60,000 bases of DNA, taken from Bolinopsis microptera. Taxonomy: Eukaryota > Ctenophora > Tentaculata > Lobata > Bolinopsidae. The stretch is taken from positions 13,556,169 through 13,616,168 of the forward strand of contig NC_087072.1 of NCBI RefSeq assembly GCF_026151205.1, written 5' to 3'. Positions 11,461 to 21,800 of this stretch are shown in pieces (the stretch's first letter is position 1; each line of letters starts with the position of its first letter). The position numbers were made by a program, and so were the translations under genes. The notes below the pieces were generated by a model. It made no database searches. It worked only from the letters and a program-made list of their open reading frames with translations, and was not told the DNA's origin.

Positions 11461-12700
11461 TAAAATAAAAGTTAACTTTATTTCAAAGAGTTAACAAAAC
11501 CCAAATTTTGATAATTCCAAAATCGATTTGTATTAAATGTTTTAAAATATTGCTGATGGCTGAGCAGCTAAGCTATAAATATTTATTTTAAAAACTTTAT
11601 AAATGATCAATTGCAATTTTACACTACAGTCAAATATTAATTATAGTATAAAATAAAACATTAATTATTAGCAGGGATTCATAAATAACATTTTTTGTTG
11701 AATTGCGCCGCGCACCTTTGCACAATTCTTAAGCGCATAACAGGAATCGAGCGCTATTACAAAATTTTGTTTTTACCTTACCTGAATCGTTGCTATCAAA
11801 GTGTTTCAATGTTCGGTCAAATACACCTTTAATTAATTAATTAAAATTGAAATTTAAAAACACCACTATTAAGCGTACACTTTTACTCAGCAGTGTCACT
11901 ACAACTAGTTTACAAAAATACTTTTAAAACTATATATCAAAAGCAAAATTAAGTTCTATGTATAAATTCGTTCATAAAACCTAGTAACTCAACCTACAAA
12001 AAAAAAATCGTGGTTTCTATTTTTTGCATGTTGCCTGTTGGCCGGGTTAATTTTTAGGGAATGGGTTGCCGTATTCTGACAAATGTGTTCAAGCCCCAAA
12101 AAAAATTCAATTTCTTTCACCACATCATTGCATTGGTCAATTTCGGCATGTTATCGTTTTCCCAAGAGGAGGTACAGGTGTCTGGGTTCTGACTATTGGT
12201 AATTTTTTAATGAAGCTACATAGGTCACAAAGCGGGCGTCAGTCAAAACTCAAAATATCAGACATAAAAGGGCAGCAACATGCTCAAGTGATGGGCGGAA
12301 ATCCGTTAAGAAATCTCATGTTGGGTTCATCCCCTTCTTATTCCATCCTGTGAATCCTTTGACTGTTGACATTCTTCATGTCATTGAACCATTTCTGTCA
12401 CTTGTGTACTATGCTCTGCCAATTGCATCAATGATTTAAATAAATGAACCATTTTTCAATTATGTAAGCACCCAATATCAAATGTAATATACTGCTAACG
12501 GGAAATTTTCTGTTGAAGTATGCATTACATGCCATCCGAAAGTTTATCCCGAGAGGCTCACATTAGTAAAACATACATCTGTTGCCACACAGTTGAATGT
12601 GAGATACATACATTCATTCATAGTTGTTAGATATTGTCAGTTTTGGTGATAACTCCTAGAAATATAGCTTATTTCTCATCATACCCAACTATTGCACCTC

Positions 12701-12707
12701 AGCTGTT
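12701..12707 (+). promoter_or_regulatory. Candidate 3' splice (trans-splice) acceptor before EIF2B2
   Basis: TTGCACCTCAG ends at 12702, 5 nt before the EIF2B2 ATG, and is pyrimidine-rich upstream. It may accept a spliced leader or a 5'-UTR exon. The inference comes from the same pattern at four neighbouring genes. Confidence 0.45.
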
Positions 12708-15700
12708 ATGGATAGTTATTTGATAAACAAGGTGCCAAAAGAAACGCTTGTGCAGCTGGAAGAGTTCTCAGCTTACCTCAAAGATCATCGAAAAACTAGA
12801 ACATCATATGCAAGTGTGATCAAGACAATAAATATATTAAAGGTAAGCTTTAATCATACTACACCGTTAGTTGTTACTATAACTTACCTATGCAGTCTTC
12901 AATTAACTTTTTATTCTATTTTGTAATGGAAAAGATGGACCTTAATTTTTTAATTTCAGGAGTTGATATGTGCAAGTGACTGGGTAACAGCTGGCGAGCT
13001 TATCAAGATAATTAAAACATACTCAAAGTATCTGCCACTAATACTGAGTAATGAAACTGTCGTAAGTAATGTTATCAGAAGAGTTCTGAAGATAATAAGG
13101 GAAGAGAATGAAGGGCCAGATGCAGCAAGCTTTGCAGAGGGACTAGCCATATTTTTCAGATCAGATTCCCAATCATCAACCATTGGAAGGTAAGTTTGCT
13201 CTTTTTTGCAAGCATGCTTTTATCAACTGTTTTCCATGAACCAATCACAGCTCAGTCAAATATTGTAGTTCTATGTACTTCTCAAACAGTTTTCATTGAA
13301 TGATCTAAATCATTACATGTATTCTCTTCAGAAAAGACCTGCAAGACAATATCCTGAACAGTATTGTAGAGTTGCTTGCTGAGCAAGAAAACAGCAAATC
13401 TAACATCATCACCATGGCTCTTGAGCATATCCACGCTAATGAGGTATTACTCTATTCTTTTTTAATTGAGAAATGTCACTATATTTCATTAAACCTTCCC
13501 AGGCTACAGTTCAAAATATTTTCTTAATTTTGGTATGGTTGCACTCTCGATGAAATAAATAATCTCAGTAATTATGACTGATTTGTAACTTTTTTCCTCA
13601 GCTCATCTTAACTTATGGGCACTCAAACACAGTAAGGGAGTTCCTCCTTCATGGACGGAAGAAGAGGAACTTCAGAGTTGTGGTATGTGAATCAGGGCCC
13701 TCGCTAAAAGGACACCAAATGGCAAAGGAGTTGAGCGATGGTGGTATTGAGACAACTCTTATTGCTGACAGTGCTGCATTCGCTATCATTCATGCTGTTA
13801 ATAAGGTGAGTTTGTTTTATCTACAGGGTGGGCCAAAAGTCAGTGTGCAAACGTTGGCCTTAATAGCTCAGTCACTGAGTGCCCAATTGAAATAATTTGT
13901 TCTGGTATGAGTTACTACCACCACTGGTTCGAGAAATTTGTCAAATCGAAACATATTTGTGTTCATTTTTTTGAAAAGAAGGTTCATTTTCGCATTTATT
14001 TGATAGTTTGGATAGTCGGATCGAGCCAAATTTTATTGAATTGTGTTTGGCCATTTAAATTACGTTTGCCCTGAAAAAAATGAGAGTTCTAGCTTCTCAG
14101 ATGACCGAGATATGAACCTTAACGAGGTTATTCATTACGTGTGATCAGGTGATTGGTTTACCTAATCACGTGATTAGGTGACCCCGTTAACTACCCCGTT
14201 AAACATTATGGGAATTGTGAAGGCTGCCCAATTAAGGTGTCGTGTCGCGGTGTCACATAATCACCCAGTCAATTTTGTTAACGAGATACAGAAAATGCTT
14301 GATAACCTCGTCATTTCTAATCCGTTTTACCTCATATTTTCAGATCATTTGCAACATTTAATAATCTACCGTCTCTGAAAAAATTAGACATCTAGCATGT
14401 TCGGGGAGAACAATATAAGTGTTTTAATATTGAATGGGCGTGGTCTGAAATATTCGAATTTTCAAATTTTGGTGACGGAATCCTCGAACCAGTAGGTACA
14501 GTAAACCATCTGCAAAGCAACAACCCTCAAATATAAAACACGGCGGAGGTATAAGACCCAACGTTTGCACACTGACTTTTGGCCCACCCTGTATGATTAC
14601 TGCATCACATCGATTAAGTCACCTTGCCATACTGATAAAGTTACCACATTGTTTCATGTAAGTAAGTTGTTTGTTTAACTTACCACTTTCTTACCACCAC
14701 CAGGTGATAATTGGTACCCACACTATAATGGCTGACGGAGCTCTGAGAGCACCGAACGGAGCACACCAGCTAACACTTGCAGCAGAACACTTCTCTGTGC
14801 CAGTCATAGTTTGTGCTGCACTTTACAAACTCTCTCCTACTCATCTCTGCTCCTATGATCAGGATGCTTTCAACAAGATCATAGGTCCTGAGAACATGCT
14901 GAATTTCAGTAATACCAAGCTTCATTCAAAAGTAAGTTAACCTTTTTCACAAAATGTTGTTTTTTAGCGTAAAGAATTTAGCAGTTCTCTTTGTACAAAT
15001 ATCTCATGATTATCCTAACTATAGGATGGTTATCGTGGTTGGATTAGGAGGTGGCACTAACTCTGGGAAAACTACAATTTGTAAGAAACTAGTGGAAAAT
15101 ATCCCCAAATGTTTCGTCTTCAACCAAGACAAATACTTCAAAACACTAGAGGAGGCAAAACTTGTGTTCCCTGATTCTGAGGTGAATTGGGAAACATGTC
15201 CCGCACTGAAAATGGATGATCTTGTAGCTGATGTTAAAGAAGAAATGAAGAAAGATCACAACGTGATAGTTGTTGAAGGGCATCTCGCCCTTAATTTTGC
15301 TCCTCTGATAGAACTGTATGACGCGACTATCTTCATCACCTTATCACATGAACTTGCACTCAAAAGGCGGCTAACTCGTTGTTACGATCCACCAGATGGT
15401 CCGGGATATTTTGAGAATGTTGTGTGGCCTGCATATTTTCTGATATTGGAAGAAGTGAAGGGAAATGAAAAGTTGAAACCTAATTTCTTTGATGCAGCAG
15501 ATCCTGATGTTTGTTATGAAGGTGTAGAGGAGGTTGTAAAGGAATGTCTCTCTCAGAAGTGATGTGTTGTTTTTTGCATATTTAGATTATAGTTGTAACT
15601 TTTATAACGTGATATTTTTTTATTTTATGTGTATGTGATGATATTTTTAACATAACTTTTATCCAAAATTTATTTTGATGATGGGGATATTATTTCAACT

Positions 15701-16523
15701 TTCGAACATCGAGCATTAATATATACATTATACATACGCTTATAAACGTATGTATAATGTATATATTAATGTATTATATATACAAGTTTCTTTGAACTAA
15801 TTGTAATTTCATGATTTGCATATAATATTTCAATTCTTTTTTAGCTCTCCGAAGAATAATTTCATTCATAAAATGATCCACAAACTATTAAAATTATAGA
15901 TGATTGTTATCAATAAAACTTTATTTCGTGTTACACTGTCGTGTTTCATTTTTGATAATTGTCAAAAGGGACTGACCTCACTCGCCAATTCACGATTTTT
16001 TATAATTTATGATTTTGAACATTTAAATGGTAAAAGATTTCAAAAAAACTCTCAAACCCAAAAATTTGTAATTTACTAATTTATTTGATTGATTAAGAAA
16101 ATTTCATGATATTACCTTTTGGCTTTTATCTTGCGAAATGGTCAATGAAATTTTAAGTTTAATAAGTTATTATAATTTCAGGTGTTGGTATCGAATCCTG
16201 AGTTTGACTACGTCCCAAGTGATATGATAGAACTGTTTATAACTAACACTGGAGGACATGCTCCCTCGTATCTTTACAGAATCGTATCAGGTAATTTCAC
16301 CTAGTCTATCTGTCAACTGATATATTATCTTGTATCTCCATAATAAATGCTTTAATAGTGATTCTTTAGTTGAACAAAATTGCAGACTCACTAAACTCAT
16401 CATTTGTGATTTGTATATTTTAAAATAACTGAATTTATTATCCCCCTCCTCTCAGAGCTGTATCACCCGCATGATAACGATCTGGACAACATGTGTGTAG
16501 AGGAATCTGATGACGAACACTGA
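12708..16523 (+). CDS. EIF2B2: eIF2B subunit beta
   Basis: Regulatory subunit of eIF2B, the cytosolic guanine-nucleotide exchange factor that recharges eIF2 with GTP. Seven exons: 12708-12842, 12960-13189, 13332-13443, 13602-13805, 14704-14931, 16182-16290, 16456-16523. All junctions are GT-AG, the phases agree, and the product is 361 aa (human 351). Conserved landmarks: [13 protein letters not shown] in the helical N-terminal domain; [40 protein letters not shown] and [20 protein letters not shown] in the Rossmann-like domain. The C-terminus [20 protein letters not shown] then SELYHP is diagnostic of the beta subunit rather than alpha or delta. Intron 4 carries a mariner-type MITE. Intron 5 carries the complete NMRK gene. 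An AATAAA at 16873-16878 is the likely poly(A) signal. Confidence 0.95.
13824..14591. mobile_element. Tc1/mariner-type non-autonomous element in EIF2B2 intron 4
   Basis: Perfect 34-bp terminal inverted repeats beginning CAGGGTGGGCCAAAAGTCAG, flanked by TA on both sides (13822-13823 and 14592-14593). TA duplication and terminus type fit Tc1/mariner. The 768-bp interior has no transposase; the small frame at 14178-14378 is not recognisable. The near-perfect TIRs suggest a recent insertion. Confidence 0.88.
15023..15025 (+). promoter_or_regulatory. Candidate acceptor before NMRK
   Basis: The sequence TATCCTAACTATAG ends at 15024, one nt before the NMRK ATG. CTAAC resembles a branch point but lies only 5 nt from the AG, closer than usual. 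Confidence 0.45.
15026..15562 (+). CDS. NMRK: Nicotinamide riboside kinase, intronless, nested in EIF2B2 intron 5
   Basis: Phosphorylates nicotinamide riboside to NMN in NAD salvage; cytosolic. The product is 178 aa from the ATG at 15026. I chose this over an upstream ATG at 14954 because the family begins a few residues before the P-loop. The P-loop is [10 protein letters not shown] (human ISGVTNSGKTT), followed by FNQDKYFK (the conserved QDDFFK), [10 protein letters not shown] (IIEGFLLFNY), and [17 protein letters not shown] (human PPDSPGYFDGHVWPMYL). No introns and the same strand as its host gene. A perfect 25-bp hairpin (15714-15771) and AATAAA (15912-15917) follow, so its mRNA could end before EIF2B2 exon 6. 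It may be an old retrocopy or a gene engulfed by a growing intron. Human has NMRK1 and NMRK2; I cannot say which is the ortholog. Confidence 0.93.
   Translation: MVIVVGLGGGTNSGKTTICKKLVENIPKCFVFNQDKYFKTLEEAKLVFPDSEVNWETCPALKMDDLVADVKEEMKKDHNVIVVEGHLALNFAPLIELYDATIFITLSHELALKRRLTRCYDPPDGPGYFENVVWPAYFLILEEVKGNEKLKPNFFDAADPDVCYEGVEEVVKECLSQK
15714..15771. repeat. Perfect 25-bp inverted repeat (hairpin, 8-nt loop)
   Basis: Arms 15714-15738 and 15747-15771 are exact reverse complements with an 8-nt loop. The arms start CATTAATATATACATT. It lies about 150 nt past the NMRK stop, upstream of its likely poly(A) signal, and also within EIF2B2 intron 5. It could be a 3'-UTR stem or a small palindromic element. 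Confidence 0.9.
15912..15917 (+). terminator. Poly(A) signal, probable NMRK 3' end
   Basis: AATAAA about 350 nt after the NMRK stop, followed by a T-rich stretch. Confidence 0.5.
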
Positions 16524-16872
16524 CCAACGTGACCAAATCACGTGACCAACGTGACCAGATCTTCAGTTCAACCTTATCTGTCATCTGATGTTTAGGAAGT
16601 ATAGGAGACTCACCACAAATGGAAGAGCAGATTGTGTGTCACTTTTCTTGCTGTGCAAGAGCTGGACTCTAGGCTGGGGTTTAGGACTCAACATTTCTGA
16701 ATTTATCTGAATTTGAATTAATATATTTGTTTTTAACGACAATGGTATTCCATCTCTAATCTTGATAATTAGCATGGCAGGGCTAACTTTAAAATTTAAT
16801 AATAATTATATAACAACCTACTCATTTTCGTTACCAAGCCATACTAAGATTGATTTCTGTTCATTATTGTTA

Positions 16873-16878
16873 AATAAA
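16873..16878 (+). terminator. Poly(A) signal, probable EIF2B2 3' end
   Basis: AATAAA 350 nt after the EIF2B2 stop and 70 nt before the EIF3F acceptor. The spacing resembles the intercistronic regions of trans-spliced operons. Confidence 0.5.
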
Positions 16879-16944
16879 AATTTGAAAATCAAATCGTCAT
16901 GTAGTGTTCAATCTAAACTGAAAAACGAAACATTTAAAAAGGTT

Positions 16945-16947
16945 AGG
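16945..16947 (+). promoter_or_regulatory. Candidate acceptor before EIF3F
   Basis: AAAAAGGTTAG ends at 16946, one nt before the EIF3F ATG. The polypyrimidine tract is weak. Confidence 0.35.
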
Positions 16948-18542
16948 ATGGCAGTAGAAGGAAGAACCGTAGCACTTCCAGTGCGAAAAGTTATAATCCA
17001 CCCCGTGGTTTTGTTTAACATTGTAGATAACTACGAGAGAAGGAATGACAACAATAAGCGTGTCATCGGTACACTCATGGGAAGGTTTGTAGTTTTCCGT
17101 GTTTTGCAACTGACGTTTTTATCATTTTGATATGATGGAGTTTTCTTTAAATGTGGCAAAATTTTGGTAATATTGAATGTTACTTGGAAGTTAATCGAGC
17201 ATAAAATAATCTTTAAAATTACAGTTTTTAAAATTAAAACTTATCAGGTACGACAAAGGAACCGTGCACGTGACTGAGTCGTTTGCTGTTCCCCATCAGG
17301 AGACTGAAGAAGAGGTGTCCATGGACATGGAGTACGCTATGAGAATTGGAGAACTCCAGAAAAAGGTTCGGCTTTCTCAGATCTCAGAACTTTCTATAAA
17401 ACGGATAAGTTGATTTGTGATATAAGCCACTTGAAATCTATCATTCACTTGCTCTGATACAATACCGGGAACGATGCCTCATTACCCGACCCTCTATCAC
17501 CCTCTCTCACCAGGTAAACACGACGATGTACACAGTAGGGTGGTACAGCAGTGGAATAATAATCAACGAGTACAGTTCCCTGATACACGCCTTCTACAAG
17601 TGTCAATGTCCCACCCCAGTCCATCTTACTGTAGACACGCAGCTCAAAGAGCAGAAGATGAAGATCAACACTCACATTACGTCTCAATTAGGAGCTAAGA
17701 ACGGAACTGAGGGTTGTATTTTCACTCCTGTTCCTCATGTCATTACTGGAGCTGAGGCTGATCAGGTAAAATTAGGCTAACTTTTCAATGTAAATTTTCA
17801 GGTTAAACTTTCAATCTATCACTGGCATGAAGAATGCTCTTTCAATAAATATATTTCATCTATCAGTGACCTACCAAATTTTTGCAGGTAAGTTTGAAGT
17901 TTTTCCAAGGACTACGAGGAACCAGAAAGACTCCAAATTTCAACGATCAAGAACAGATAATAAATTCTTGTGACGACATGATATCGCAGATTAACATTGT
18001 CATGGGACACGTCAAAAAGGTGAGTAAAATAAGGTTAAATTATGATATTTAGATCAGTTATTTGTTTAGAAGCAAGTAAAACTTGACAGATTATATCTCA
18101 TTATGAGACCATGATTACTAAAAACATGACGTGACTTTTAACAAACTGTATTGTACAGGTGATAGCTGGAGAGGTACCCAGTGATAAGGAGTTAGGAAGA
18201 CAGCTGATGGAGGTTGTACAATCTATACCTAACCTTGATGGAGATACTATCACTAACATGCTCAACTCTCATATGCAGGTATATTATACAATGATGATAT
18301 TTATCGTTATATTACATCACGCAAATAATCAGTAAACTGGGTTTTTAACTATCGAAACCTCTTTATTTTTAAAGTCATCTGATGACATGGACAGCATGAC
18401 AGTTTGTGATAAATTGAGAATTAACCAAGAGTTTGAATCGAATTAACGTCATCATCTCCAGGATCTTCTCGCTGTGGAATACTTGACATATTTAACGAGA
18501 CAGCAGTTGGCTATCAGCGCCAGAATTAACCAGATTCTATAG
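16948..18542 (+). CDS. EIF3F: eIF3 subunit f
   Basis: MPN-domain subunit of the eIF3 complex, which helps recruit the 40S ribosome to mRNA in the cytosol. Six exons: 16948-17084, 17248-17365, 17514-17765, 17888-18019, 18159-18278, 18462-18542. Junctions are GT-AG, phases agree, product 279 aa. Landmarks: VIIHPVVLFNIVDNYERRN, VIGTLMGRYDKGTVHVTESF, VSMDMEYAMRIGELQKKV, YTVGWYSSGIIINEYSSLI and HLTVDTQL of the MPN core, then the C-terminal helices (LLAVEYLTYLTRQQLAISAR). The long Ala/Pro N-terminal extension of vertebrate eIF3f is absent. The start is supported by the MPN boundary and an acceptor-like TTAG directly upstream. It begins 424 bp after EIF2B2 ends. Confidence 0.95.
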
Positions 18543-18781
18543 AGATCACATTAAAGCTGTTTTTAAAGGAGAATAATCTTGAATTTATTGTGCGGTAGAG
18601 TTTCTTATTTTTGACGTCCAGTTTTGGTTCACTCAAGCTTGTAACGGTAGATTCAGGATTGTCAATATTTGGAATTGTTTTATTTATTGATCAATGGGTT
18701 TCTGTGTTTCATTCCTAGTTGAGAGTAGAGCTAAAGTATAAACTTAAATACGCTTCTCAAATCTTTGTCTGGTTTCTTTTC

Positions 18782-18787
18782 AATAAA
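18782..18787 (+). terminator. Poly(A) signal, probable EIF3F 3' end
   Basis: AATAAA 240 nt after the EIF3F stop and about 65 nt before the ZNG1 acceptor. Confidence 0.5.
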
Positions 18788-18829
18788 ATATATTTTTTGT
18801 TACCCTATCACTGTACCACAAATGAACAG

Positions 18830-18853
18830 CTAACACTCCCTGGCAGCTACAGG
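18830..18853 (+). promoter_or_regulatory. Candidate trans-splice acceptor before ZNG1
   Basis: CTAAC at 18830-18834 is followed 17 nt later by CTACAG (AG 18851-18852), one nt before the ZNG1 ATG. Branch-point-like and acceptor elements are at normal spacing. Confidence 0.5.
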
Positions 18854-21800
18854 ATGTTAGTTGATGATTCAGATGACGAGGCTCCCTGCCTGATACCAGC
18901 CGAGGTTCCCACACTGGTTTCCGGATCTGTAGCTGAAGATGATACCCCCAACATTCCCGTTACCATCATTACCGGTCAGTACTGGTTAACAAGGTGTTTT
19001 ACTGGTCAATACTGGTTAACAAGGTGTTTTACTGGTCAGTACTGGTTAACAAGGTGTTATACTGGTCAGTACTGGTTAACAAGGTGTTATACTGGTCAGT
19101 ACTGGTTAACAAGGTGTCTTACTGGTCAGTACTGGTTAACAAGGCGTTTTTCTGGTCAGTACTTGTTAACAAGGTGTTTTACTGGTCAATACTGGTTAAC
19201 AAGGTGTTTTACTGGTCATTACTGGTTAACAAGGTGTTTTACTGGTCAGTACTGGTTAACAAGGTGTTTTACTGGTCATTACTGGTTAACAAGGTGTTAT
19301 ACTGGTCAGTACTGGTTAACAAGGTGTTTTACTGGTCAGTACTGGTTAACAAGGTGTTTTACTGGTCAGTACTGGTTAACAAGGCGTTTTACTGGTCAGT
19401 TGTAAGGGTTTATCGAACTATTTTAAACTTCTCCGCAGTTCATTTTCACGTAACTCACTATAAATATACTAACTCACGCACGTATTGATACTTCGATCTA
19501 GTTCATCTTTTAGAAAAGTTTATCTTGGAGGATATCAGTGACGCGATTCCCACTACAGTGTAAGCTGCAGTGTAGCTGTAATAGTCTACCGCCATTCGGA
19601 ATGAGTGTGAACTTGCTTACCAGGCAATCATGATTTCCGCTTGGTACTCATCAGGTCTCTAAGAAAGCCAACAGTGTGCTGATATGCACTGTCATATGTA
19701 CTTCCTAGAAGCAGCACACGGCCCATTTCGGACTTGCACGAGTTATATTTTTAATTTGGCTGTTTCAGGTTATTTGGGAGCAGGTAAAACGTCGCTGTTG
19801 ACGTATATTCTAAAGGAGCAGCATGGTAAGCGTATAGCAGTGATAGTTAATGAGTACGGCGAAGGAGCGGCTGTGGAGCAACCGGGAGCTCTGGGAGTGG
19901 GAAATGAGAAGTAAGAGGTGATTATAACTGATCATTTTAACGAACATTATTAAATTATATTATATATGCTTTTAAATGATTAAAGTATCCTGTTCTCTAA
20001 TTAATCTCTGGCTTTGTTTTAACCTGATGACAATGTCAGGTACGAAGAGTGGCTGGAAATGACGAATGGTTGTTTGTGTTGTGCTGTGAAGAGTAACGCT
20101 GTTATGGCTATAGAGAAACTCATGGAGAAAAGTGGAAAGTTCGACTATGTTCTCATCGAAACAACTGGTAAATATTCTCTTTTAGTTCTACTGTTTTGAA
20201 CTATATTTCGTTTTACCAAGACCCCGTAAAGTTGAAGCTACGAGATAAAAACACTATTAATAGCTAAGAGATCACCTCACCTGAAGAGTCTTCAGTGAAC
20301 TTAAACTGTCCAGGTTTAGCTGACCCAGGGAACATAGGACAGACGTTCTGGGTAGATGAGGGACTTTCTAAACTGTACCTGGACGGTATTGTCACTCTCT
20401 GCGATGCTTACAACTTCAACAAAACATTCCAGGTATTTACACTCTTAGACTAGTTAGTCGTTATTTGAAATGGAATATTTCTATCAATATAATGGACCAT
20501 GAATATGAAGATGTTTTTCTTCTCATAGCGTATCTTGCTGCTGATTCACTGTAATAAAACTGAACTATTTCACCACGTATTTGTCGCCGCCCCTGCACAT
20601 ATCCTCTATTCTAGGGTTTGCAACTTATCGAGATAATCGATACATTATAATTTATATAGAATTATGGAAATATTACCGGGTCGATATGTAGGACTAGGTA
20701 AGGCTTGTAGGTTATATTTATATTGGACTACGCTTTCTAAAACTCCTCCGTTCAACCCGTCTCATAGTAAATAAACTCTTCCATCCAAGTCGATCCCTTG
20801 CTAAGTTCACTAAGTTGGTAAAATCGTACTTTCTATGTTTTAGCGGGAGGAATATTATCTCGTTGCATACCCTATCTTCAACCTGTTCATCCATTCCTTC
20901 CATACAATCCACCTCATTGTCCATTCCCCAAGAAACTGGGAACCCATAATTTATATTGATTTGAAGTTGAACATACGCACAGATTGAAATTCCTTCGTCA
21001 TGACTAAATCCTATATCCTAGACTCCATGAAATTTGTAGGCAGACTTTTAGATTAACATTTTTTAGCTTAAAATAAGTATCAATTCTAAACACGATCATA
21101 GATCATAATTCATAGCATAATAATATAGGTTGTAATGAAAAGTTCAATAAATGTAGAATTTCTCAGTATAATAGTAGCAATGATAAGCCTTACCAACACT
21201 CACCTCTTTCCTCAATTAAGTAATATTACAAAGTAAATCATATATATGATGAATGTTAAAAACTGGACTTCTGTGTTGAATTAAGTGATGTTAATTTTAA
21301 AGAATGTTCTCATTTTGTTCATCAATGGTTTCTTTAGTTCACAAATTATCTGTCTCAGCTAATACTTGATTTTGAAGTTCGCGATCCTCTTGTACTCGTA
21401 ATGGTTCCATTTGCATGACATCTAGCCCGGAGTCAGCACTCTGTATGTCTACACTCCTTGTCTGAAAAAATCTTGCGATCGAAGACATAATTGTGGAGGT
21501 ACTGTTCCTGATGAGTCTTTTTACTTCCCCTAATTTTCTTCCTAGGAACTCTGTTAAAGTTTTTTCGTATATCAGCGGGTTGATAACAGAGTTAAGTGGA
21601 AGAACTATCATCGCATACGTAGCATAGGGGGGGGTCCACGTTAAAAAAGTTAAATTCTAAGATCGAGATTTTGGAATTTAACATTAATTACTTTAACTTT
21701 TTTAACTTTTTTAACATAAATTAAAAATCAGATTTTGGCTGACTAATCGGTTCAAATTTTAACATAATTACCCAAATTAAACTCAATTATGAGTGTTGAC

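Larger units (their letters stand above)
9305..12707. other. Intergenic stretch, hAT to EIF2B2
   Basis: No convincing gene. It holds a MITE (10333-10604) and two dispersed repeat segments (about 11040-11160 and 11390-11460). Small open frames occur at 9792-10049 (minus), 10821-11009 (plus, with CLWCGCKRNAQ) and 12066-12353 (plus), none with a recognisable domain. The rest is AT-rich. Confidence 0.5.

Noticed and set aside
14954-15025. Upstream ATG as the NMRK start
   Set aside because: The extra 24 residues are not family-like, and an acceptor-like AG precedes the ATG at 15026.
16762-17130. 122-codon ORF starting before EIF3F
   Set aside because: The true EIF3F exon 1 is 16948-17084; the upstream part is intergenic and includes the probable EIF2B2 poly(A) signal.
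18719-19488. Long open frames (228 and 164 codons) over the 30-bp repeat as an independent repeat protein
   Set aside because: They are open only because the unit is 30 bp. The first exon and donor of ZNG1 explain the left part; no separate start or conserved domain is seen.
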